64,000 nt of DNA from Gordonia zhenghanii (GTDB lineage Bacteria; Actinomycetota; Actinomycetes; Mycobacteriales; Mycobacteriaceae), in contig NZ_JAKKOQ010000013.1 in NCBI RefSeq assembly GCF_021738965.1, positions 141,539-205,538 of the forward strand, in the 5' to 3' direction. The notes beneath the pieces were generated by a model. It ran no database searches and was not told where the DNA came from. It worked only from the letters and a program-made list of their open reading frames with translations. The number at the start of each line of letters is the position of its first letter. Position 1 is the first letter of the stretch. Position numbers and translations under genes: made by a program. Shown here piece after piece: positions 35,270-43,600 of the stretch.

Positions 35270-36988
35270 TTGACCGAGACCGTCCCCGACATCGCATCCG
35301 TGATGGGCGCCTACCGCGAGATCGAACGCAGTTTGACCGGGCCGGGGGCTCCGTACGAGATGACGACGATCCTCGTGCGGAACGAGCCGTGCCGCACGTA
35401 CACACACGCCGAGACCAGCTTGTACGACGTGTTCGCAGGTTTCCGCGAGGGCAACGACGACAGACTCCTGGCGACAGACGGAACCAACTCGTACACCTAC
35501 GCTCAGATCTTCGGGGCCGCTGACACCTTGGCCCGCGTCCTCCGGCACGACCTCGGTGTCGCAGTCGGCGACCACGTCGGCATCGCTATGAGCAATAGGC
35601 CGGCGAGCATCATCGGACTCTTGGCCGCGTTGCGCGCGGGCGCCGTCGCGGTCATGTACAACGCACGCAGCACCGTCTACGAACTCACCGACACCACGTC
35701 CGACGTGCCGTCGAAGGTCACGATCGTCGACGAGAAGCGAGAATCGCTCGTCCGCACCGCTGACCCGGCGACCGTCGTCATATCGACGAATCCGAGCCTG
35801 CCCGGCAGCCATTCCCTCGACGACCTCCTGGTTCGCACGCCCGCCGACATCGAGTGGCCGGTCGTCGAACCCGATCAGGTCGCCCTCGTCCTGTTCACCT
35901 CGGGAACCTCGGCCCGCGCCAAAGGCGTGCAACTGACACACCGCGGCATGGGCAACGTCGTCCTCAACATGAGGTTCGTCGCCGACACCAACCTCACCTT
36001 CGCGGCGAAGACGTACGGCATCGACATCGACGATCTCCGCGGCATGATGCCGCAGATCAACTCACTGCTGATCTTTCCGTTGTTCCACGTCTCCGGACTC
36101 GCAGGCCTCGCCGCATCGATGGTCACCGGCGGATGCGTGGTGACGATGGAGCGGTGGGATCCGAACCGCGCCGCCGACCTGATCTCCGGGTACCAGGTGT
36201 CGATGGCGTCCGGGCCGCCGATGGTCGTCAGCGACCTCCTCGCCGTCGACGACGCCGCCGACCGACTCGCCAGTCTGGTCAACGTGGTCCCGGGTGGGCA
36301 GGCGACCCCGCCGAGCGTCTACGCCCGCGTCGGTCGGACTCTCCCCAACAGCCGACGCAGTTCGGGGTGGGGCATGACCGAGGTCGGAGGCAGCGTGTGC
36401 ACAGCGGGCGGCGACATCCTCGCCGTCGCCGCCGAGACGGCTGGGCCGATGAGCCCGACCATGGACGTCAGGGTCGTCGACGACGGCGGCGTCGACCTTC
36501 CTTCCGGGGCCGTCGGCGAACTACTCCTCCGCGGCGGACTCCTGATGTCCGGCTACCACGGCAGGCCAGACGAGACCGCGGATGCGTTCGACGGCGCCTG
36601 GTTCAAGACCGGCGACGTCGGCTACGTCGACGAGCACGGTCTGGTGTACCTCGTCGACCGCAAGAAGGACCTGGTGATCTCGCGCGGTGAGAACATCTCG
36701 TGCGTCGAAGTCGAGACTGTCCTCGTCGACTCCGACCGGATCGTCGAGGCCGGAGTCTTCGGGGTGTCCGATCCGCGGCTCGGTGAGCGACTCGTGGCCG
36801 CTGTCGTCCCGGCCGCTGCGGACGTGGACACCGACGAGGTGAAGGCGATCGTCGCTGCGAGACTCAACACGACGAAGGTTCCCGACGAGGTCGTCTTGCG
36901 CACCGATCCCCTCCCGCGGAATGCGACCGGAAAGCTTCTCAAGCGAGTTCTACGTCAGGAGCACACCGATGCGAGCAGCAGTCGTTGA
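35270..36988 (+). CDS. Acyl-CoA synthetase / AMP-dependent ligase (paralogue B)
   Basis: This 572-residue ligase shares the domain order and many blocks with paralogue A, including FTSGTSARAKGV, LLIFPLFHVSGL, GWGMTEVGGSVC and PRNATGKLLKRVLR. A TTG at 35270 is preferred as the start because AGGAG lies eight bases upstream and the product then begins like paralogue A; an ATG 13 codons earlier has no ribosome binding site. Its last 20 bases overlap the alcohol dehydrogenase gene. It probably activates a related acid from the same pathway. Confidence 0.9.
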   Translation: MTETVPDIASVMGAYREIERSLTGPGAPYEMTTILVRNEPCRTYTHAETSLYDVFAGFREGNDDRLLATDGTNSYTYAQIFGAADTLARVLRHDLGVAVGDHVGIAMSNRPASIIGLLAALRAGAVAVMYNARSTVYELTDTTSDVPSKVTIVDEKRESLVRTADPATVVISTNPSLPGSHSLDDLLVRTPADIEWPVVEPDQVALVLFTSGTSARAKGVQLTHRGMGNVVLNMRFVADTNLTFAAKTYGIDIDDLRGMMPQINSLLIFPLFHVSGLAGLAASMVTGGCVVTMERWDPNRAADLISGYQVSMASGPPMVVSDLLAVDDAADRLASLVNVVPGGQATPPSVYARVGRTLPNSRRSSGWGMTEVGGSVCTAGGDILAVAAETAGPMSPTMDVRVVDDGGVDLPSGAVGELLLRGGLLMSGYHGRPDETADAFDGAWFKTGDVGYVDEHGLVYLVDRKKDLVISRGENISCVEVETVLVDSDRIVEAGVFGVSDPRLGERLVAAVVPAAADVDTDEVKAIVAARLNTTKVPDEVVLRTDPLPRNATGKLLKRVLRQEHTDASSSR

Positions 36989-37967
36989 CGGCGGGCGCTT
37001 CGTCGTCCGTGACGTCGCCGATCCCGAACCCGGCCCCCACGAACTACTGGTGGAGGTCCACGGCTGCGGAGTCTGCGGCTCGGACGTGAAGACCTACGGC
37101 TTCATGCCAGACGGCGCGATCATGGGTCACGAGTTCGCTGGGCGAGTCGTCGGCTCCGGAGCCTCGGTCGCCGACGACTGGCCGGTCGGCACCGCCGTCG
37201 CGTCGATGCCGGTGGTCGGCTGCGCCGACTGCCGTTATTGCACGTCCGGCGATCCCGCTCGCTGCGTGACACCGTCACCACTCGGTCTCGGAGCGCGCGC
37301 TGGCGCGTTCGCCGAACTCGTCACCGTGACGGCCGCCGAGACGATCAGGCTGGACGAGCGTCTCGATCCAGTGATGGGTGGGCTCGTCGAGCCGCTGGCC
37401 GTGGGGCTGCATGCCGTCGAGCGCGGAGCGGCCTCGGCCGACGATCGCCTCCTGGTGATCGGCGCAGGCCCGGTCGGCGTCTCGATCCTCCTGTGGGCTC
37501 GCGAACGCGGAATCACCGATGTCACGGTCGCAGATCCGGTGGAGCACCGTCGGCGCAGTGCGCGACGGCTCGGCGCATCCCGTGTCATCGATCCCGCACA
37601 CGACGAGCTCGGCACCGGGTACGACCTGGTGGCCGAATGCGTCGGAGCTCCCGGCCTCATCGCGTCCTGTCTCGATGCCGTCGCTCCCGGCGGGCGCGTC
37701 GTCGTCGCCGGTGTGTGCATGACTGCCGACACGTTCATGCCCGTGGCCGCCGTCGTCAAGGACGTGACGGTCAGCTTCGTCAGTTTCTACACGCGCGCCG
37801 AGTTCGCTGCCGCCGCTGACGCATTGGCGCGCGGCGCCCTCGATGTGGACGGCTTCGTCAGCGGCTTCGTTTCGTTGGACGACCTCCAGAACACTGTCGA
37901 GTCACTCGCCACACCCACGGACCAGCAGAAGATCATCGTCACACCAGCCATCAGGAGACAGCCGTGA
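36969..37967 (+). CDS. Zinc-dependent medium-chain alcohol dehydrogenase
   Basis: This 332-residue MDR enzyme has catalytic-zinc residues C36 or C33 (HGCGVCGSD) and H54-E55 (GHE), and structural-zinc cysteines C85, C88, C91 and C99. The NAD(P) motif IGAGPVG is near 160. Family members oxidise alcohols, polyols or hydroxyacyl compounds. It begins inside the end of the ligase B gene and its own stop overlaps the SDR start by GTGA, so ligase B, this gene and the SDR form one operon. The substrate is unknown. Confidence 0.92.
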   Translation: MRAAVVDGGRFVVRDVADPEPGPHELLVEVHGCGVCGSDVKTYGFMPDGAIMGHEFAGRVVGSGASVADDWPVGTAVASMPVVGCADCRYCTSGDPARCVTPSPLGLGARAGAFAELVTVTAAETIRLDERLDPVMGGLVEPLAVGLHAVERGAASADDRLLVIGAGPVGVSILLWARERGITDVTVADPVEHRRRSARRLGASRVIDPAHDELGTGYDLVAECVGAPGLIASCLDAVAPGGRVVVAGVCMTADTFMPVAAVVKDVTVSFVSFYTRAEFAAAADALARGALDVDGFVSGFVSLDDLQNTVESLATPTDQQKIIVTPAIRRQP

Positions 37968-38734
37968 CCACACCAGCACCCGTCATCGTCATCGGCGCGG
38001 CATCCGGCATCGGCTTAGCGACCGCCCAGCGTCTTCACGAGGCCGCAGAAACCGTCGTCCTTGCCGACGTCGACGGCGCCGCGGCCGCACAGCGGGCAGC
38101 AGAGCTCGGCGGACGTGCGACGGCGGTCGCCGTCGACGTCACCGACGAGCAGTCGGTCAATGCTCTCTTCGACACCGTGGTCGCCGAGCACGGACGCCCG
38201 CGAGGGGTCGTCAACAGCGCCGGGATGTCGACGGCTGGCGCAATCGCCGACATGAGTCTTGAGCAGTGGAACACCACGATCTCGGTCTGCCAGACCGGAG
38301 CCTTCCTCGTACTCAAGTACGCGTCTCGCCACGTCGCCGACGGCGGCTCCATCGTCTCGCTCGCGTCACTCAACGGCCGACAGCCGGCGACCGGAATGGC
38401 TGCGTACTGCACAGCGAAAGCGGGCGTCCTGATGCTGACCCAAGTCGCTGCCATGGAACTCGGCGACCGCGGCGTCCGGGTCAACGCGATCTCGCCGGGA
38501 CTGGTCGACACACCTTTGGTGGCACCGATCTCGATGATCCCCGGGATGCGCGAGGAGTACCTGGAGAACACGCCGCTTGGCCGCAGTGGTCGGCCCGACG
38601 AGATCGCAGCGATGGCGCAGTTCCTGCTCTCCGACGACACGTCCTGGATCACCGGGTCGGCGTTCGACGTCAACGGCGGCGCCCACACCCGCCGCTACCC
38701 AGACCTACTCAAGCGGTTGGCCGCACTCGCCTGA
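37964..38734 (+). CDS. Short-chain dehydrogenase/reductase (SDR)
   Basis: This 256-residue classical SDR has the cofactor motif GAASGIG near residues 8-14, NSAG near 85, catalytic serine in SLASLNGRQ, and YCTAK. D35 after the second strand suggests NAD(H). The GTG start is coupled to the alcohol dehydrogenase stop. It ends the plus-strand operon, and its 3' end overlaps the convergent IclR gene by 40 bases, a larger overlap than usual here, so antisense interference is possible. Confidence 0.91.
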   Translation: MTTPAPVIVIGAASGIGLATAQRLHEAAETVVLADVDGAAAAQRAAELGGRATAVAVDVTDEQSVNALFDTVVAEHGRPRGVVNSAGMSTAGAIADMSLEQWNTTISVCQTGAFLVLKYASRHVADGGSIVSLASLNGRQPATGMAAYCTAKAGVLMLTQVAAMELGDRGVRVNAISPGLVDTPLVAPISMIPGMREEYLENTPLGRSGRPDEIAAMAQFLLSDDTSWITGSAFDVNGGAHTRRYPDLLKRLAALA

Positions 38735-39588
38735 CCTCGACCGGCTACGGTCCGGCTGACCGAGTCGGCCGTCGCGCGAACGAAGCCACCGAGCTCGGCG
38801 ATGTCTGCGCCGCTACGAACGACCTCGCCGAGGACGCACAACACACCGATCGGTCTCGCGTCCGCGCCGACGACGGGAGCGTCGACCGACAGCGCCCGAT
38901 AGTCGGCGGACCGGTCGAGGTCGCCGACGAGCATGTCGGCGACCGGCCCGTCGACACCTGCACCGCGGGCGTCGCGGCGGGGCCGCACCAGTGGGCTCAT
39001 CTCCTCGAATCGGTCGACACCGGACGGGTACTGCGCGACCCCGAAACGACGTCCCCGCACCGCAGCGAGCGCTTGGCGGTGGCGACCGATGACGGATCGA
39101 TCGACAATGCCACTCAGCCACCGGTTCACCACGTTCGGCGTTTCCCACGCGACGACGGTCGCTCCAAGCGGAGCCTGCAACGTGATGTGGTCACCCGGCC
39201 GCATATCCGACCCCGCCGACACGACACGCGGTCCATGGAGTTCGGCGACGACCATCGACTCGCCAGAGGTTACGACCCCGCAACACGGCTGCCCCGTTGC
39301 CGCCGACAGATCGGCGACGGCCTCCGCGATCAGTTCGAACTCGGGCGATCTCCGCTGGGCCACCCTGCCGATACGCACCAGCGCGGGACCCAGCCGGTAT
39401 GCCTTCGTCCTGGGATCTCTGACGACCCAGCCGCGCGCCGTCAGTTCGGCGAGCATCGGGTGCAGTGTCGACTTGTCGACTCCCAGCGCGCTCGCGACAT
39501 CGGTGAGCGTGGCGCGGGCCGCGACGCCGCCGAGGTAGTCGACGACGTCCGTGAGCCGCTCGGTCTGCGGCGATCGCCGGGCGCTCAT
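38695..39588 (-). CDS. IclR-family transcriptional regulator
   Basis: This 297-residue regulator has a winged helix-turn-helix at the N-terminus (about 8-70), including TLTDVASALGVDKSTLHPMLAELTARGWV, and a C-terminal IclR effector-binding domain of the GAF-like type. IclR proteins typically sense aromatic or hydroxyacid metabolites and control adjacent catabolic operons. The ATG overlaps the hydrolase stop (ATGA), so it is the last gene of a monooxygenase-hydrolase-regulator operon. Confidence 0.88.
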   Translation of the reverse strand: MSARRSPQTERLTDVVDYLGGVAARATLTDVASALGVDKSTLHPMLAELTARGWVVRDPRTKAYRLGPALVRIGRVAQRRSPEFELIAEAVADLSAATGQPCCGVVTSGESMVVAELHGPRVVSAGSDMRPGDHITLQAPLGATVVAWETPNVVNRWLSGIVDRSVIGRHRQALAAVRGRRFGVAQYPSGVDRFEEMSPLVRPRRDARGAGVDGPVADMLVGDLDRSADYRALSVDAPVVGADARPIGVLCVLGEVVRSGADIAELGGFVRATADSVSRTVAGRGQASAANRLSRSG

Positions 39589-40562
39589 GCAGTCGACGAC
39601 GCGAGGTGCCTCGTAAGGAACAGGATCTGGTGGTCGCACGCCGCGTCGAACCAACCCTGTCCGTGGTAGACCCCGAAGTGGTCGCACGGATAGTGCCGGA
39701 CTTCGGCGCGCGCAACGAACGCCGTCTCGGCGGCCGCATGGGGCGGGGCGCTCCGGTCGAAGTCGGCGATCTGCATCAGCACCGGGGCCGTGATGTCCGC
39801 TAAGCACTTGCCGACGCGGTATCCGCCGATCTCCGACCCGAGTGCCGCGTCCACCCGGTTCTCCCACGTGGGTCCTGCGATCGCCAGGTAGTCGGCCTTG
39901 TATCCGGGCAACGTCAGCGCGCCCAACTCCCCGGGGTCGGCGACGATCGGCATCATCACCGGGTCCCGACCGATTCGTCGGTTGACCTTGCTGCGGTATC
40001 CGAGCGCTGCCGACCGGGCGATCGACGCCTTGGGCACGTTGGCCAACGCGAGGCGCCCTGCCGCTATCCCGTTGACAAGCGGGGTCATCGAGACGACGGC
40101 GGCGATATCGCTGCGCCCCGCGCTGACAGTGAGGACGTGGCCGCCCGACAACGACACACCCCAGAGGACTACCCGGTTCGGGTCGACGCCGTCGATCGCT
40201 GCCGCAGCGACGATCGCCGCTCGATAGTCGTCGAGTTGGTCGTCGAGTCGCACCTGCTGCCGAGGTCGGCCGTCGGACGCCCCGAACCCGCGGTAATCGA
40301 AGGCCAGGACGTCGAGTCCCGCGGCCGCCAAGCGTTGGGCGAACGGCGCCAACCCGGAGTCCATCGTCCCGCCGAGCCCGTGCGCCATCACGACCACGGG
40401 CCGACCGCCGGATCCGGCGAGGCTCTCGTTATGCGCACGGAAATGCCATGCGGCACAACGAGTTCCTCCGCTGTGGAAGGCGACGTCCTGAACGTCGGTC
40501 ATTGCATCGTCCCTCGATGTTGCTTCAGAAATTGTGGTCTCGTTGATCACCGGCGGCGTCAT
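39585..40562 (-). CDS. Alpha/beta hydrolase
   Basis: This 325-residue hydrolase has the oxyanion region MAHGLGG, nucleophile elbow GVSLSGG (serine near residue 137), and a C-terminal histidine in CDHFGVYHG. The cap region is small. It lies between a flavin monooxygenase and an IclR gene with four-base overlaps on both sides. One attractive model is that the monooxygenase makes an ester or lactone that this enzyme opens, but this is inferred from context. An alternative ATG at 40502 would remove 20 N-terminal residues. Confidence 0.88.
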   Translation of the reverse strand: MTPPVINETTISEATSRDDAMTDVQDVAFHSGGTRCAAWHFRAHNESLAGSGGRPVVVMAHGLGGTMDSGLAPFAQRLAAAGLDVLAFDYRGFGASDGRPRQQVRLDDQLDDYRAAIVAAAAIDGVDPNRVVLWGVSLSGGHVLTVSAGRSDIAAVVSMTPLVNGIAAGRLALANVPKASIARSAALGYRSKVNRRIGRDPVMMPIVADPGELGALTLPGYKADYLAIAGPTWENRVDAALGSEIGGYRVGKCLADITAPVLMQIADFDRSAPPHAAAETAFVARAEVRHYPCDHFGVYHGQGWFDAACDHQILFLTRHLASSTA

Positions 40563-41905
40563 GCCGACACCGCCCGCGACGCCGCGCCGAACCGTTTGGC
40601 ACGGACCGCTCCCGCCGGAATCTCCTTGGTGCGCAGGTCGTGCTCATAGATGAAGTAGTCCACCTGCTGGGTATGACGTGGACGGTCGAGCATATGCCCG
40701 GTGTACTTGTGTTGATCGCTCACTATCACCTCGTTCATCGTCTCGACGGCCGGAAGCCGATACCGTCCAATCGCATAGGCGCCGAGGAGTCGCGCCTGGC
40801 ACTCGACGAACGGGAACAACGTCGGCGTCGACTGCGCGAAGCCCATGAACACCAAGTCGTCGATACCCGGCTTGAACATGCGCTTGTACAGATCTATCCG
40901 ATTCTCGGGCGCGCTGATGAGATCCTCGTCGAAGAACGGGAACGTGATGTTGTACCCGGTCGCGTACACGATGACGTCGAAGTCGCCGTGCGTCCCGTCC
41001 TCGAAGTGGACGGTGTCGCCGTCGAGCCGGGACACGTTCGGTTTCGGGGTCACGTCGCCGGAACCGAGTCGGAGCGGCAACTCCACCGACTGGGTCGGAT
41101 GAGCTTCGAAGAACTTGTGGTTCGGCGTCGGCAATCCGAAGTCCTCGGGCCGCCCCGCCGACACCGGCTGTCCCCACTGGGCGACCTTCCGCTGCCATGA
41201 CAGCGGCAGGTACGGCGTCGTCTTGAAGTACTTGTCAGCGGGTCGACCAGCGATGTACTTCGGCACGATCCAGGCACCCGAGCGGGTCGAGATCGTCACC
41301 TCGTTCTGCAGCGCCTTGGACGACAACTCCACGGAGATGTCCGCTGCGCTGTTACCGAGTCCCACGACGAGGATCCGCTTCCCGTGCAGATCGAGCGGAT
41401 CGGACGGATCGATGTAGTGATGGGCGTGGATCGACTGTCCGCTGAACTCGCCGGGGAAGTCGGCCATACGTGCGTCCCAGTGGTGACCGTTACCCACGAC
41501 GAGCAGGTCGAAGCGCCGGGTCTCGCCCCGCTGGGTCGTCAACTCCCAGCCGCCTCCGTCGAGCCGTCGTGCGTGAGTGATCCCGTTCTCGAACTCGATG
41601 CGGTCCCGCAGCCCGAAAGCGTCGGCGTAGTCGTCGAGATACTTCTTGATCTGCAGGTGATGAGGGAAGTCCGGGTAATCCTCCGGCATCGGAAAATCCT
41701 TGAACGACAGCCGATGTTTGGAGGTGTCGATGTGCAGCGAGCGGTACGCACTGCTCATGCCGTTGGGGTTCTGAAACGCCCAGTTTCCACCGACGCGGTC
41801 CGAGACCTCGAAGCACGTGTAATCGATGCCGTAGTCACTGAGCATCTTGGCTGCAGTGAGCCCGCTGATGCCCGCACCGATCACGGCCGTCTTCAGTCCT
41901 GTCAT
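40559..41905 (-). CDS. Flavin-containing monooxygenase (class B FMO/BVMO-like)
   Basis: This 448-residue enzyme has an FAD motif GAGISG at 10-15 and a second nucleotide motif GLGNSAA for NADPH. Between them the FMO-type fingerprint FxGxxxHxxxY is visible in FSGQSIHAHHY. It resembles proteins that oxygenate soft nucleophiles or perform Baeyer-Villiger reactions on small ketones. The ATG at 41905 has a strong GGAGGA site, so an in-frame start six codons upstream is less likely. It leads the monooxygenase-hydrolase-IclR operon. A KstR-like half-conserved site lies 32 bases upstream, shared with the divergent TetR gene. Confidence 0.9.
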   Translation of the reverse strand: MTGLKTAVIGAGISGLTAAKMLSDYGIDYTCFEVSDRVGGNWAFQNPNGMSSAYRSLHIDTSKHRLSFKDFPMPEDYPDFPHHLQIKKYLDDYADAFGLRDRIEFENGITHARRLDGGGWELTTQRGETRRFDLLVVGNGHHWDARMADFPGEFSGQSIHAHHYIDPSDPLDLHGKRILVVGLGNSAADISVELSSKALQNEVTISTRSGAWIVPKYIAGRPADKYFKTTPYLPLSWQRKVAQWGQPVSAGRPEDFGLPTPNHKFFEAHPTQSVELPLRLGSGDVTPKPNVSRLDGDTVHFEDGTHGDFDVIVYATGYNITFPFFDEDLISAPENRIDLYKRMFKPGIDDLVFMGFAQSTPTLFPFVECQARLLGAYAIGRYRLPAVETMNEVIVSDQHKYTGHMLDRPRHTQQVDYFIYEHDLRTKEIPAGAVRAKRFGAASRAVSA

Positions 41906-41936
41906 CTGTCCTCCTCCGAACACTTCCCGGGAAAGC

Positions 41937-41950
41937 TAGAACGCGTTCAC
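41937..41950. promoter_or_regulatory. KstR-type operator, near consensus, in the FMO/tetR divergent region
   Basis: TAGAACGCGTTCAC matches TnnAACnnGTTnnA at seven of eight fixed positions, and its core GAACGCGTTC is a perfect palindrome. It lies 32 bases upstream of the FMO start and about 34 bases upstream of the putative tetR -10. Confidence 0.55.
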
Positions 41951-41983
41951 CCCGACAGTACACAGTTTTAGAAAAGTGTCTAC

Positions 41984-41989
41984 TAGTAT
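41984..41989 (+). promoter_or_regulatory. Putative -10 element for the tetR transcript
   Basis: TAGTAT fits TAnnnT and lies nine bases before an ATG at 41999 that opens a 17-codon leader ORF. No clear -35 was found. Confidence 0.35.
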
Positions 41990-41998
41990 CGTGAGACC

Positions 41999-42052
41999 AT
42001 GCCCGACCACGTGATCCCGGCACCCGCCAAGCAGTGGGTCGCTACGCTGTGA
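41999..42052 (+). CDS. Putative 17-codon leader ORF overlapping the tetR start
   Basis: ATG at 41999 encodes 17 residues (MPDHVIPAPAKQWVATL) and ends in a TGA at 42050-42052 that overlaps a GTG at 42049 in the TetR frame (GTGA). A TAGTAT -10-like element nine bases upstream means the message could begin almost at this ATG. It may couple translation of the regulator to its own leader. It could also reflect a mis-assigned regulator N-terminus. Confidence 0.3.
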   Translation: MPDHVIPAPAKQWVATL

Positions 42053-42645
42053 CGGGCCCCGACGTGCGCACCCGCCTCCTTGACGCCGCCCAGGACGCCC
42101 TGGCGGCCACGGGTATCCGCGGCACCACAGTTCAGCACGTGGCACAGCGCGCAGGCGTTTCGCGCGCATGGCTGTACCGACACTTCCCCGACAAGTCGAG
42201 CCTGCTCGGCGCCGCGATCGTTCGCCTGACGGAGGACTTTCTCGCAGCCGCGCACCGCGCACTCGAGGGAGTCGACGACTTCGATCTTCGACTCGCGGCG
42301 GGCGTCGCGCACGGCAGGACGATGTACGACAGTCCCGGCTCGCTGATCCTGCGATTGCGCGAGGCCGAGCCTGACGAGTTCGCCGCTTGCGTCGGAGCGG
42401 GCGTGCAGGGAATGGTGCCCACGTTGGCGCAGTTCTGGGAGCCCTATGTGGCGGCGGCCCGCCGACGAGGCGAGATCCACCCGGCCACCGACATTGCGGA
42501 GGCCGCGGAGTGGGTGGCCCGCGTGCTCATCAGCCTGGGCTCAGCACCCGGCGAGACTCTCGACCCGGACGACCAGGCCGCGGTGCTCAGACACCTCCGG
42601 CACTACGTCCTCCCTGGACTTCGCCACGGCCCGGTCGTCGACTGA
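42049..42645 (+). CDS. TetR-family transcriptional regulator
   Basis: This 198-residue regulator has an N-terminal helix-turn-helix, seen in TTVQHVAQRAGVSRAWLYRHFPDKSSLLGAAI (about 23-54), and a helical C-terminal ligand domain. Two GTG starts are possible. The one at 42049 overlaps the stop of a short upstream ORF by GTGA; the one at 42034 adds five residues without a ribosome binding site. It diverges from the FMO operon across a near-consensus TAGAAC-N2-GTTC palindrome, so it may bind that motif, or it may itself be controlled by a KstR homologue encoded elsewhere. Confidence 0.88.
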   Translation: MTGPDVRTRLLDAAQDALAATGIRGTTVQHVAQRAGVSRAWLYRHFPDKSSLLGAAIVRLTEDFLAAAHRALEGVDDFDLRLAAGVAHGRTMYDSPGSLILRLREAEPDEFAACVGAGVQGMVPTLAQFWEPYVAAARRRGEIHPATDIAEAAEWVARVLISLGSAPGETLDPDDQAAVLRHLRHYVLPGLRHGPVVD

Positions 42646-42661
42646 TTCGACCGCGATCGCC

Positions 42662-43510
42662 CTACTCGAGACCGAGTTTTCCGGCGAGCTTGGCGAGGTA
42701 GCCGCCTGCCCGTTCCTCGCTGTCGTCGGGCACTCCGTACAGCACGGTCGTCACGCCCAGCTCGCGCCACTTGTCGAGCTTCTCGGCGACCGGCTTGAAA
42801 TCCAGGACGACGATCTGCGGATCGCCGTCACGACCGGCGTCCGCCCAGATCTGCTTGAGGAGCAGGACCGACGCCTCGATGTCCTCCTCGTTCGGCGTCG
42901 TGATCCAGCCGTCGGCGCTCCGCGCGATCCACTTGAAGTTCTTCTCGTTGCCCGCCGCGCCGACGAGCGTCGGCGGCCCCGGCTGCTGCACCGTCTTGGG
43001 CCATGCCCAGCTCGGGCCGAAGTTCACGAACTCACCCGCATACTCGGCCTCTTCCTTCGACCAGAGCGTCCGCATCGACTCGAGGTACTCGCGAAGCATG
43101 GTCCGCCGCCGCTTCGACGGCACACCGTGGTCGCTGAGTTCGTCCAGATTCCACCCGAAGCCGACGCCGAGCGTGACTCGCCCACCCGACAGATGATCGA
43201 GCGTGGCGATCGACTTCGCGAGGGTGATCGGGTCCGACTGCACCGGCAGCGCGACCGCAGTCCCCAGACGGATCGTCGAGGTGACCGCAGCCGCGGCGCT
43301 GAGCGACACCCACGGGTCGAGCGTGCGCATGTAGCGGTCGTCCGGGAGCGACGAGTCGCCCGTCTGCGGATGCGCCGCGTCGCGCCTGGTCGGGATGTGT
43401 CCGTGCTCGGGAACGAAGTAGGCACTGAATCCGGCGCCCTCGATCAACGGCGCCAGGACCGATGGCGACAGACCTCGATCACTCGTGAACTGGACGATCC
43501 CGAAATCCAT
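42662..43510 (-). CDS. LLM-class F420/FMN-dependent oxidoreductase
   Basis: This 282-residue TIM-barrel protein is a luciferase-like monooxygenase family member. It shows EHGHIPTRRDAAHPQTGD near the N-terminus, LDHLSGGRVTLGVGFGWN around 104-121 and HGVPSKRRRTMLREYLE after it, all typical of the F420-dependent group (TIGR03619-like). In mycolata such enzymes reduce or oxidise alicyclic intermediates using F420, but FMN cannot be excluded. It converges with the TetR gene. Its upstream region has a perfect KstR-type consensus site and a TGGAC-type dyad. Confidence 0.88.
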   Translation of the reverse strand: MDFGIVQFTSDRGLSPSVLAPLIEGAGFSAYFVPEHGHIPTRRDAAHPQTGDSSLPDDRYMRTLDPWVSLSAAAAVTSTIRLGTAVALPVQSDPITLAKSIATLDHLSGGRVTLGVGFGWNLDELSDHGVPSKRRRTMLREYLESMRTLWSKEEAEYAGEFVNFGPSWAWPKTVQQPGPPTLVGAAGNEKNFKWIARSADGWITTPNEEDIEASVLLLKQIWADAGRDGDPQIVVLDFKPVAEKLDKWRELGVTTVLYGVPDDSEERAGGYLAKLAGKLGLE

Positions 43511-43548
43511 TGCATCTCCTACGCCGACGACCTTTACGGACTACTGAC

Positions 43549-43572
43549 TGGACACTAGTCCAATTAGTGGAC
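43549..43572. promoter_or_regulatory. Alternating TGGAC/GTCCA dyads upstream of the LLM gene
   Basis: TGGAC-ACTA-GTCCA (43549-43562) shares its second arm with GTCCA-ATTAG-TGGAC (43558-43572), giving three alternating half-sites. The same half-site appears at 28674-28732. A regulator different from the KstR-type one may bind here. Confidence 0.45.
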
Positions 43573-43586
43573 TGTAACACGTTCCA
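43573..43586. promoter_or_regulatory. KstR-type operator, full consensus match
   Basis: TGTAACACGTTCCA matches all eight fixed positions of TnnAACnnGTTnnA. It lies 63 bases upstream of the LLM oxidoreductase start and directly abuts the TGGAC dyads. Confidence 0.65.
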
Positions 43587-43600
43587 GGTTCGGTCGACGC

